This document shows positions 55,186 through 64,000 of a stretch of 64,000 nucleotides of DNA, in pieces. The number at the start of each line of letters is the position of its first letter. The first letter of the stretch is position 1. The notes beneath the pieces were generated by a model. The model was not told the origin of the DNA. It ran no database searches and saw only the letters and a list, made by a program, of their open reading frames with translations. Location of the stretch: positions 1 through 64,000 of the forward strand of contig JAANDG010000207.1 of the NCBI GenBank assembly GCA_036852015.1. The letters are read 5' to 3'. Made by a program: the position numbers and the translations under genes. This stretch comes from Pelodera strongyloides (taxonomy: Eukaryota; Nematoda; Chromadorea; Rhabditida; Rhabditidae).

Positions 55186-57222
55186 CAGAGGCCACAAGAA
55201 GGATCCAACAACCGTCGCGGATCCGACCGTCCTGTGGAGAACAACACTCGAGAAACAAATCAACGCAATCATAATTCACGGTGGAACGATGGACAGAATA
55301 ATCTAAATTCTGGAGGAAATCGCACCGACCAGCCATGGCGCAATTCCCGTGAACCACCACGAAGCAATGATCCACCAAGGAACGGCAGAGCCAGCCCGAC
55401 CGAGACAGTCAACGTCACGAACGAGAATGTCAATGTGGTCACTCAGCACTTACCCTTGAGTTTCCCGATGCAGAAAGTTCGAAATCCGCCGGGTGAAGCA
55501 GTCATTCTCACGGGCATAGTTCCCGTCGTGCAACAGAACCACGCACCCGTGCCAGCACGCGCACTTTTCGACTCTGGAGCAAGCATCTCATTCATCGACT
55601 CCACACTTGTCAAGGAGCTCAACCTTCCCATAGTCGGACAACGATTCATCACACTGCAAACCTTCGGACAGAAGTCAACGGAGAGCATATACGCCATCAC
55701 ACGATTCTACCTGCTCGGTTTCGACGGAACTGTGCACGAAGTCCGAGCGGCATGCGTTCCAGGAACATTCTTCAGCAAAACTGTGATACCAGCTCTTTCC
55801 ACGACAGATCAGGAAACAATCAGAGACAGTGGAGTTCCCGTTGCCGACCCGAACCCCGATCGTCGAGAAGAACGATTCAGGATCCTCCTCGATTGTGATT
55901 TGATGTGGAATTTTGTATGCCGACAGTCAAAGGAACCTATGGAACTTCCGTCGGGGCTGAAGCTTATCCCGTCCGTCTTTGGATACCTCCGCACTGGACG
56001 CACGAAGGACGCCACGGAAGTTAATAACACTGGATCATTGCACAAAACGAATCAGTACAGGATCACCGGGACTTTGGGAACGAACCCGTTCCCCAACAAA
56101 ACCTTGAATGAACACATTCATCGAAAAGACGTCGACATCGAAGTGCCGAAGGAGTTCGAAGCATCAAGGAGAATTGATGGACGCAACTGCAACTCCTTTT
56201 CCCGACGTTCTGCATTCCAAGGCAATTGGAAAATACACAGGAGAAGCATGATTGAATTGTCTCCGAGGCCAGTCTCCCTATCTCTGGACAGACTGCGAAA
56301 TTCACCCTGTACTCCAGCATTTCACCCGCACCTTGACCCAAATTCGGCCAACCGCTTCAATGGAGATCGGCCAAGAATGGGAGCGCTCCGTCTGACATGT
56401 TTGAGCATCGCGGCAATGCTCACCTTCTTCTGCCTCACGTGCACACTTCTTCCTATTTGCGCTGCGCAGGCATTCCCATGTGCTTCAGGAGGACCCACGT
56501 TGACCACGGCAGAGAGACAAGGTGTTACCTACACCCGCTCCGTCCGTAATTATGCAGCAAGCAGCCCACGTTGCGCCCGCAATGGCTCATGCATTCTCGA
56601 CTTTTGTGGACAAGACTTGCCGTATATCACAATCGAAGAACTCGGAGGGGACAAGAACGCTTCAGGGAAAACCTACTGCACGGAAAGCAACGGATTCATC
56701 GCTAGGTATTGCTTCTTTCCAAGTGCAGGATGTCTCTTCTGGTGCGAGACGTTGGTCCCTGACTCTTGGACTGAACATGCAAATATCGAACTCACACTCG
56801 TCCAATATGGAACCACACAGACGTTCATACGACCACTCGTTCCCGATCGACAGAAAATTGTGAGTAGACATCGCATCACGGTCACGATCATTGAGAGAGA
56901 CGTCTACCCAATTTTGAACTTTCACTCCATTTCCGATGGAAACTACACCGCTGTTCTGGAGAACTCCGAAGAGCTTCACTCATGGTGTAGTGATCCGGAA
57001 GCTGCAGAAAAAGGACGTTGCCAAGCTGCCACGACTGTGCATCGTGAATGCAACCCAACACGTCGCAATACGTGTTTCAGGATCCCAAGCGCGTTCTGCC
57101 CGTTCACCACGCACACATTGTTCTCCGCGAACAAGTTGTTGCAGAGCTGGATGCGCCTGGACCCCTCATGGTTTCTCACTCCCCGCATTCTCGCACAACA
57201 ACGGAAGTCTCATCAGCTATGA
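55186..57222 (+). CDS. BEL protease (DUF1758-like) joined to an envelope-like protein; pol missing
   Basis: Open from 55179 to TGA at 57220-57222. An Asn/Arg-rich linker (to ~55420) leads to a retroviral-type aspartic protease with ALFDSGASISFID and a downstream LLDCDLMWNFV region (55545-55960). About 120 uncertain residues follow (56000-56370) where RT, RNase H and integrase should be. From ~56377 a signal-peptide-like segment (MGALRLTCLSIAAMLTFFCL) starts an extracellular Cys-rich protein of ~280 aa (CILDFCGQDLPY, CFFPSAGCLFWC, N-glycosylation sites), in the place of the envelope-like gene that some nematode BEL elements (Tas, Cer7 type) carry. No C-terminal membrane anchor is seen, so it looks truncated; the 3' LTR starts 45 bp later. 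Protease call firm, envelope call moderate. Confidence 0.75.
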   Translation, partial: QRPQEGSNNRRGSDRPVENNTRETNQRNHNSRWNDGQNNLNSGGNRTDQPWRNSREPPRSNDPPRNGRASPTETVNVTNENVNVVTQHLPLSFPMQKVRNPPGEAVILTGIVPVVQQNHAPVPARALFDSGASISFIDSTLVKELNLPIVGQRFITLQTFGQKSTESIYAITRFYLLGFDGTVHEVRAACVPGTFFSKTVIPALSTTDQETIRDSGVPVADPNPDRREERFRILLDCDLMWNFVCRQSKEPMELPSGLKLIPSVFGYLRTGRTKDATEVNNTGSLHKTNQYRITGTLGTNPFPNKTLNEHIHRKDVDIEVPKEFEASRRIDGRNCNSFSRRSAFQGNWKIHRRSMIELSPRPVSLSLDRLRNSPCTPAFHPHLDPNSANRFNGDRPRMGALRLTCLSIAAMLTFFCLTCTLLPICAAQAFPCASGGPTLTTAERQGVTYTRSVRNYAASSPRCARNGSCILDFCGQDLPYITIEELGGDKNASGKTYCTESNGFIARYCFFPSAGCLFWCETLVPDSWTEHANIELTLVQYGTTQTFIRPLVPDRQKIVSRHRITVTIIERDVYPILNFHSISDGNYTAVLENSEELHSWCSDPEAAEKGRCQAATTVHRECNPTRRNTCFRIPSAFCPFTTHTLFSANKLLQSWMRLDPSWFLTPRILAQQRKSHQL

Positions 57223-57254
57223 TCACACCGGGAACCGCCCGCGAGACTCTTTTT

Positions 57255-57267
57255 CGTGGGGCGGGAG
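57255..57267 (+). other. Polypurine tract of the BEL element
   Basis: CGTGGGGCGGGAG directly before the 3' LTR. Confidence 0.6.
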
Positions 57268-58213
57268 TGTGAAGATATTCTGCTATGTTAACGATTTACG
57301 CAGAATATCTCCAAATATATACTCTAATCTTTCCCGATTATAGTGTAAATTCCCGTGCTGACTCATGTCGCGCGGTCTACCGTCTCTCCCCGACACACAC
57401 TCTCTCGTGTCGCGCACGCCAGACGAACAGCTGATAATATTATGCAAACAAATTCAATATTATCCAAATCAGCAACCATCCCTCAAAGTTGCACAGCTGA
57501 TAATGATAATGGGCGGAGCTTAACCTAAAAGAGCAATTACCTCGTCATACAATAGAATACCAGAGTTATTCGGATCCGCCCTTCAGACATCCAGAGGCAG
57601 AAAGTATATAATCTCGTAATTCGCCGTTACGAGCACTCGGTTGGTTCCCCGTACCATCGGACCTCTCAGTCATCTGAGGTTCTACTGTTTGGCCCAAGTC
57701 ATCTGGGTTCGCCGCCTGCTCCAAGTCATCTGGAGCGGACTTCCCAACCCAAGCCTTCTGGGTCTACTCTTCCGTCCCCAGCTCATCTGGGATTCGCCAA
57801 TCGTTCATCGTCAAGCTGCCCCGCCGCAGCTGTCTTCATCGTCTCCAAATTCCAAGTCATCTTGGTGTGGTCCAGTTCATCTGGAAATCTTCGGTGCCGT
57901 ATCCGTCTCCAGCTGCTCTCATCGCAGCGCTCATCGTCTCCCGATCCCAAGTCATCTGGGAGTGTCCAGTTCATCTGGAAGCCGTCTTCATCCACCGCTG
58001 CACTCTCTGCAGCCGTTCATCTTCGCCGTGCCCAAGTCATCTGGGCATACCAGACTTCTGGCCGTCTTCACTTCTGCCGTCTTCATTCTGCTGATTACCA
58101 TATATAAAGATTGCCGTTACATTCAATAAAGATTGTATATAAAAAGACCCGCGTGGCGCAGAGCATCGTACACATCAGAACATCGGAGCACACACACACT
58201 GTATATTTTCATA
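57268..58213 (+). repeat. 3' LTR of the BEL element
   Basis: 946 bp, the same hairpin array as the 5' LTR. Differences are concentrated at 57800, 57827-57831 (4-bp gain), 57894, 57955 and 58201. Confidence 0.92.
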
Positions 58214-58218
58214 AGCTT

Positions 58219-58930
58219 TACTTTTATCCAATTCGATCATTTTATTAATTCTTGTTACCAATACAGGCCCGGTGCGGGTGATGTTATTTAATAAATAAAT
58301 AAAAACAATAATACATTACGTACTTATTATGTGCGTTTCCGTAATGTGATACGATTTTTATTCGTGCTATAGTGAATTGTTATGGTGCAGCCGTTGTTCT
58401 ATATTATTTACCATCTTGCTGTGCAGTGATCATAAAAATGAGCATTTTCTCTTCTCTCACTTGTTGCTACGAGAAAAACTCCGTTTTACATATATGTACA
58501 TAAAAGCACAACCATGAAAATAAATTATTTATTCAGCGGGGCCAGGTTTATGTTTAGTCGATGTCTTATCTTGAAGTCTTGAAGCATTGGAGTAGTCCTG
58601 AAGTGTAAAATATTTATTATGTATGAATAAAATATTTATTATGTATGAATTTTAACATTAAACAAGCAATCAACAAGACGAAAACAAAATTCTAGTTGAG
58701 CAGTGCCCGGGTGAGATGTAAGCCTCTGTATAATAAGACGGATAATTTTTACTGTCATGTATACTTCATTACAATGTACAATGACCATTCATCTAAAAAC
58801 TGCTTCATTGAATTGACGGATAAATTTGAATAACGCATATTGAATATGCATTGGATTTGGATTGTCGTTTGGTAATTTGCATATTATTTACATTTAATTA
58901 TTTATTACATTGTATTCATGTATTTTGGTG
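58219..58930 (+). other. 5' region of tandem family copy 2
   Basis: Retroposon-like tail (GTGATGTTATTTAATAAATAAAT, 58276-58298), blocks shared with the copy 1 upstream region (TATTATGTGCGTTTCCGTAA near 58327), a 24-bp direct duplication (AAAATATTTATTATGTATGAA at ~58606 and ~58629), and the AATTTGAATAACGCA motif at 58823. Confidence 0.5.
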
Positions 58931-61900
58931 ATGAACGTGTTCTTGTCGGCCGTTTTTCTTCTTCTATGCCAAACAATACAAGAATCGGACTGTATTGTTA
59001 TTGAAGTAAGTGAAGACGTGGAGGATATTATAAACCGAACAGACATATACATGGAACCCGTCGGTGAGATTAAAATTGTAAAGACGTTTTACATAATCAT
59101 AACCACTAAACTTATATGTTTTACATGTTATGTTCACTGTGTGTTATGTGCATTTTTTGTTCACTGTGTGTTATGTGCATTTTCGTCTTTTTATGTGGTT
59201 TAACAATAAAAAATGTATCATATATATATCAGCACGTAGTCCAGGAGCAGGAGGGACAGCGAGGTGTTGTCTTTTCCATATTACAGATTTTCGTTGCTAC
59301 GATTCTGCATTTAATGATGATTTCGATTTTGTTATGTACTTTGTTCAAATTGGATACGCATTAAAGATTGACCAATATAATGAGCAACTTGCATGTAGTG
59401 GATATGCAAAACAGAAATATCCGATACTTACTGGAACCGATCCGATGATGGTTAGTTTATTTGAAAGTTTAAACATTTTATTTGAATGAGGTCATAGGAA
59501 CTTAGGGCACATTCGGGATTGACCGAAAGGAAAGAAAAGAAAGTCTCTGCTTGTCTGGTATCTCTCACACCAGCATATTTCAGTTTTAAAATTTTAAAAT
59601 ATTTCCTTTCGTCCATCCCGAACGACATTTTTTCTTTTCTTTCTTTTCGCAATCCAACGCGCCGTTAAGGTAATGGATTTAACTCAACTCTGTATAGAAA
59701 AGAGAGGGACCGGGGCTGGGTGCCTACCAACCATTCAAGTGATCTTGCTTTTCGTGCAAAGCACAAGATATTTCCTCATTAGAGCAGGCGTAGGCTTACT
59801 TCCTAACTACGCGGGTCCGACTTGTATTCAATGAATGGCCCAAGTTGACTACTTGTTTTTCAGCCATACTACATCAACACCCTGCATAAAGGCATAGCCC
59901 TAGCAATCGAAAGACGAACTTTTGTGAAGAGGAATACTCCACTACAACGTAGAAAGGGATACTGCGCGAAAATAGAATTGGTCAGTACGCATTGTAAATA
60001 GTAAATAGTAAATAGTAAATCGACCCGGAACCCATTCACCCCACCAAAGGTGTAAAATTTGGTTGCTGGGTAAAACTGGCGGAGGTAAATCGGCTTCTTG
60101 AGAAAATTGGCCTCTGGTAAGTTTAAAGTTTAAAGGCCAGTTCGTCCGGCTTCAGAAGTGAACCGGTCCCCGGTGCACCGTTTCTGCGGATTCGGTTAAT
60201 CGACGTTTTTACCTAATTTCAATTTTTCCTCCTCATTCTCTACTCGGAAACCCTTCAGCTATACATACGCAGACAGAAGCGGAATTGTCTCTAGAGGCAA
60301 GTTGTCTCCAGAGAAATTTTACCCACGAATGGTGAATACCGAAATCTTTAGATCGCGTCGGTTTTCCCCGAATACTGGGAGAAATTCCACAGCCAAAGCG
60401 ATTTATGCGGGGTAACAAGCCTTTTCGTTTACATCATAGGTATGTGTATGTGCGTGTGTGCGTGTGTGTGGGCTTGTGATTGTAGTTTGTGGGTAGGCAT
60501 GTGAACGACCCTGAACATAACTCGTATTATTTGTGAGTAATTGTTTTCAGCGATATAACGATCGGTTTATGAAGCATACGTTTTACTACGTTCTGAAAAC
60601 CAGTTGGTATGCCGCTTCACCGTGGCTTCGGTACTAAATGCTCTGAACTATCAAAAGGACAACATTTATTCCAGAAGATTGTGGGGTTCATCAAACTATG
60701 CCACCAATTTCGACAAATGCGAGAGTTGTTTACTGCAAAACTTCTCGAAAAACTTTGTCTTGACGAAGTTGGATGTTATAATGTCATGAAGTTTTATGAT
60801 GACGACCTACCATATTGCGTGAAAAATACGGCAATTGAGGAATTTAAGGTTAGTTACAAAGAACTATATAAAAGAGACAGACGTACGGTTAAAGACCCGT
60901 CAAAGGAGATCTAATCCCTGCCAGATGCCACAATAATTTCGTCATTTTTATTTGATTTTCATTAGGAAGATTTGAACAAAATACCGCACCCTAGAGCAGG
61001 TTACAAAAAACGAACTCGGAGAGAGAAATCACTGCGTAACTGGGAGTTACTGGATTACAGTAAACGCAATTGCCCGGGTAGCGGCTTATATCCTGCGGAT
61101 TTACACTTGGGATGTGCTATCACTTCAGGGTATTCACCATCTACCGCAACCAGGGCAATTGCTTGCATACACAATCTATTGTTTTCAAATCCCATTCTCA
61201 GTGACTTATCTCCCTGAGTTCGTTTTCCCGCTAATTGCTACTGCTACCGAATTTTTCTTCACATCGTCCTATATTTAATGAAAATCAAATAATAATGACG
61301 AACTTATTGTGACTGCGTTCCTTTAAAGGAACGCAGTCACTACAAATTCGTATTTTATTTGCTTTTCATTAAATATTCAAAAATGGGAAGAAAACTACTA
61401 TTCCAGCACCAAAGTACGGCAAAACGAACTCAGGGAGAGAAATCCCTGTGTATGAGTTTTACTAGTATACCGTAGTTTATAATTGCCCGTATAGAGTTTC
61501 ATAATAAATACCCTGCAGTGATAAACCACGCGCCAGTTGTAACACTGCAGGCTGTTCACTCTCCAAGTACCCCTGGCAATTGCATATATGCACCGGCGAC
61601 GGTCATTTACCAAAACCCATTTTCATTGATTTCTCTCCCTGAGTTCGCTTTTATGTGACTTTTTACTGGCTGCATATTGTTTTATAAATCTTCTTACATC
61701 TAATAAAAATCGAATAAAAAAGTTGAATTTGAAGTGACTGCCTTCCTTTAAAGCGAAATACCGGCCGCTTTTTGAAACGCATCGAGTAGGAAAGAATTCT
61801 TACTGAGGTTTCACTTTAAAGGAGGTTTCTGGGCCCTGGTATAAGAACGCGCGGGAATTTGAAACTATACTACCTATCTTATTACCCAATTAAAACTCAA

Positions 61901-62569
61901 GATTGGTACTTGTCTGAATAAAGACGACTAGTATACCCAGTGACTGGGTATATGTTGAATTGATGCCGTCCCTTTAAGAATTCCTCGGTTGGATCGTGGC
62001 ACCACGCAATTATCAACTACTGCAAACTGACCGAAATGGTTCCTGAAACAAAAGCTGAAAAATATGATCGGTCAATTCTTTTACAAAAGGGAAGAACGAA
62101 AGAGAATTTGAGGGAAATGTGTCTCTACCTAAGGTATGGTAGATGTTGCCTTTTGTTAGAGAGAAAAGGATTTTTCTATTTCTCTAGCGTAAACATTTAC
62201 AATTTACTTTTTATATGACAGTAGCACGTAAAAGATGGTTTCGAAGTCCGTTGTTCTAGCTGTGTTTGTAGCAAGGAAAACGAAGTTCGAAACCGTAATT
62301 TTAGCGGCTGAGCGTGAAATCCTACAACTATGAAAAAAATCTGATTGTGAATATTTTTCACGTGAGTGTGCGTCTCTACCAATGTGCTCACATTTAGATA
62401 TCGCTTATTACCAGACGAAGGAAAAGAACAAGAAATACCTGAAGATATGTATGAATATGACATACTTGACACAGAAACGACAACAGGAAGAGAATATGAA
62501 AACGGAGTATCATTTGCGTACGCAATAGGATGGTGGAACATGATTCCCCTTATCTTTGATTACATCTAG
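58931..62569 (+). CDS. Secreted Cys-rich nematode protein, tandem family copy 2
   Basis: Seven exons: 58931-59063, 59287-59450, 59864-59980, 60352-60411, 60675-60848, 61979-62133, 62398-62569; 324 aa. Exons 2-6 have exactly the same lengths as in copy 1 (164, 117, 60, 174, 155 nt). Signal peptide MNVFLSAVFLLLCQTIQESD, INRTDIYMEP, GTDPMMPYYINTLHKGIAL, EYWEKFHSQSDLCG, LCHQFRQMRELFTAKLLEK, CLDEVGCYNVMKFYDDDLPY, SVGSWHHAIINYCKLTEMVP (nearly identical to copy 1) and a hydrophobic end AYAIGWWNMIPLIFDYI suggesting a GPI or membrane anchor. Exon 6 is the best conserved part at nucleotide level, hinting at constraint or gene conversion. Intron 5 (1.1 kb) consists largely of TTAA elements, and the acceptor of exon 6 (CCCTTTAAG) is the end of one. 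Function unknown. Confidence 0.78.
59118..59180 (+). repeat. 26-bp tandem duplication
   Basis: GTTCACTGTGTGTTATGTGCATTTT is present twice in intron 1 of copy 2. Confidence 0.85.
59512..59630. mobile_element. Short TIR element
   Basis: TTCGGGATTGACCGAAAGGAAA is mirrored by TTTCCTTTCGTCCATCCCGAA around ~75 bp, in intron 2 of copy 2. CAGTCAATCCCGAA near 63004 is a related end. Confidence 0.6.
60889..61751. mobile_element. Two TTAA inverted-repeat elements (family H) in tandem, sharing an end
   Basis: Left element ~60889-61326, right element 61323-61751, joined at CCTTTAAAGG so the ends AGTGACTGCGTTCC / GGAACGCAGTCACT are back to back. Each has inner arms AACGAACTC(G/A)GGGAGAGAAAT and ATTTCTCTCCCTGAGTTCG. 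In intron 5 of copy 2. Confidence 0.7.
61748..61977. mobile_element. Short MITE A derivative (to 61819) and a TTAA element ending at an acceptor
   Basis: 61748-61819 keeps TTAAAGCGAAATACCGGCCG and an opposite TTTCACTTTAA with most of the middle deleted. 61816-61977 starts TTAAAGGAGG and ends GTCCCTTTAA; the following AAG/AATTCC is the exon 6 acceptor of copy 2. Confidence 0.55.
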
Positions 62570-63739
62570 GCATGTTTCGGATACAACTCGAATTGAAAAT
62601 GGTTTGAGTATTGTTCCAAACAAAGAAGCAAAATTAAAAACGGTGCTAAATGATTTTATTGTTTTTTTTAACACAACACAACACACTTATTAGTGCATTT
62701 CCGCTAAGTAATCAAACATTTATTCGCGTATTGATAAACTTAGGCGTTGATTATAATGTTTACCACTTTTCTATGCAGTGAGCATGAATATTAATATTTA
62801 TCCTAAACTTTGAGCACGTATCGATGTATCTTTATTTATCACGAGCTGTTTGTTCGTTTTATAAGACAAAAGCTATTATTTTCGGGAATAAACATCGTTT
62901 TTTTCAATTTCCTTTATTGTCAGTAACCTTTTTTGAGAAAACATACTGCGGTTGAAAACGCGAGAAAACTGTCATAAAGGATATTCACTCGACTTTTCCC
63001 TTCAGTCAATCCCGAACCCGCCGCTACTCACCACGAACATGACCGGGGTTCAATTCCCGCACGCGAACATTGCATAGACCAGATGGTAAAAAGTTCTAGG
63101 AGAAACCTTGGAAAGACTGGATCAGGACTGCCCACACACTATTAAAAGATGGCGTATTTCTGGAGCGCACTATTTCCCAACATTAACCCTATAAAGGCGC
63201 GTTCGAGTTGGGAAAAAGTTGTGGAATTCCGGAAAAAGTTGGTTCAAGATGGAACATTTGCATAATTTAACATAATGCTGAAAAGCAGGATATTCAGCTA
63301 TGTTTGTCTGTGGCCTCTCTTTTGGCATGATCTATCAACTTTTCTCGCGTTTCCAACTTGAACCAACTTTTTCCAGAATTCTTCAAACTTTTCCCATCTT
63401 AAATGCGCCTTTATCTTTGAAAGTAGCCGCATTATAGAATTGGCTCGCAAGATTTTGAAATTTTACATGCTGATTCCTACTATGTTATGCGCTTCCTAAA
63501 TGCGATAAATTGTCTCGGAAAAGAATGTCCCGAACTGGGATTTTGCCGATTTTATTACTGAAAATCTCCCGAACATGCCCCTTATCGCACTTCATTGCAA
63601 TACGCAGTGACATTTCATTTACAATAAATAATGCCCCTCATATGCTGAATTAGATTAATGTGTATTCTATATGCCATCACAAAATTTGCATTATACTTAC
63701 ACGGAATTTTACATATTCGCCTAGAATTACTTGAATACA
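62570..63739 (+). other. Intergenic region before copy 3
   Basis: Blocks near 62685 (TTAGTGCATTTCCGCTAAGT) and 62780-62830 match the copy 1 upstream region. 63191-63413 is an inverted repeat: GGCGCGTTCGAGTTGGGAAA...AAAGTTGGTTCAAG against CTTGAACCAACTTTTTCC...CCCATCTTAAATGCGCC, ends AAAGGCGC/GCGCCTTT. Confidence 0.55.
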
Positions 63740-63866
63740 ATGCAGTTATTTTGGACGGCCGTTTTTCTTATCTTATGCCAGACAATAGAAGAACGGGAAT
63801 GCCAAATAGTTACAGAAGATGCAGCGGATATCTTGAATCGAACTGAATATTATGGGGAACCTATTG
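63740..63866 (+). CDS. Tandem family copy 3, first exon (gene continues past the window)
   Basis: ATG at 63740, signal peptide MQLFWTAVFLILCQTIEERE, then CQIVTEDAADILNRTEYYGE and donor G|GTATGT, phase 1 as in the other copies. The remaining exons would lie beyond 64000. Confidence 0.8.
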
Positions 63867-64000
63867 GTATGTTATGAAAAAACTTTGAATGTTAATCGAG
63901 CTAACAAAGAATTGCTAGAACATTATGCACAGTTACACTTGCACCGCAATCTCCCGCCCATCATCATTTGGGAAATAGATATTTTCTGGCTATGTTCCTA

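Larger units (their letters stand above)
52233..58213 (+). mobile_element. BEL/Pao-type LTR retrotransposon, internally deleted
   Basis: LTRs at 52233-53174 and 57268-58213, flanked by the 5-bp duplication AGCTT (52228-52232, 58214-58218). A primer-site-like TGGTGCGCC (53175-53183) follows the 5' LTR; a purine tract GGGGCGGGAG (to 57267) precedes the 3' LTR. The inside encodes a BEL-type gag, an aspartic protease domain and an envelope-like protein, but reverse transcriptase, RNase H and integrase are missing, so it cannot move on its own. The gag-protease frame is split by a 248-bp insertion. Near-identical LTRs imply a young insertion. Confidence 0.9.

Noticed and set aside
58715..58740. 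Possible third Helitron 5' end (TCTTATTATACAGAGG, minus)
   Set aside because: The flanking base is G rather than A and no matching 3' hairpin/CTRR end was found.

Overview
This window looks like nuclear DNA of a rhabditid nematode, Caenorhabditis or a close relative (inference from gene content and style). Introns end in TTTCAG-type acceptors, one gene has such an acceptor one base before its ATG as in spliced-leader genes, and the recognisable genes are typical of worms: a transthyretin-like secreted protein, a cuticle collagen, an atlastin GTPase, a UDP-glycosyltransferase and a tandem family of secreted Cys-rich proteins. All multi-exon models were assembled by eye from reading frame, splice sites and phase.

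Layout. 1-6.1 kb is AT-rich and gene-poor, with a degenerate ATTAATTATC repeat (3.6-4.2 kb) and a ~356-bp tandem array (4.6-6.1 kb) that copies the start of the 117-aa ORF at 6.07 kb. 6.6-27.4 kb is mostly inverted-repeat elements (MITEs) and microsatellites, with two minus-strand genes: a transthyretin-like protein (7.8-9.1 kb) and a small Cys-rich one-pass membrane protein (13.2-14.5 kb). 27.4-36.1 kb is atlastin (+, 14 exons) with a complete cuticle collagen gene nested in intron 2 on the opposite strand. 37.6-43.3 kb is a UDP-glycosyltransferase (-) that looks damaged. 46.2-64 kb holds three tandem paralogs of a secreted Cys-rich family, the third cut by the window edge; between copies 1 and 2 sits a young BEL/Pao-type LTR retrotransposon (52,233-58,213; LTRs differ by 4 substitutions and one 4-bp indel; 5-bp target duplication).

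Mobile DNA dominates. Several MITE families share a TTAA target and TTAAAG ends. Two non-autonomous Helitrons carry a tRNA-like segment, and a small LTR element has an inverted 5' LTR. Repeats sit close to exons: element ends appear to supply a splice acceptor, a stop codon and possibly the atlastin stop.

The most unusual observation is in the BEL element. Its LTR and leader contain about 25 consecutive small hairpins whose stems differ in sequence but remain complementary, around a recurring 6-7-nt loop (AGTCATC / GNNCTTC). This pattern of compensatory change suggests a selected RNA (or DNA) structure array.
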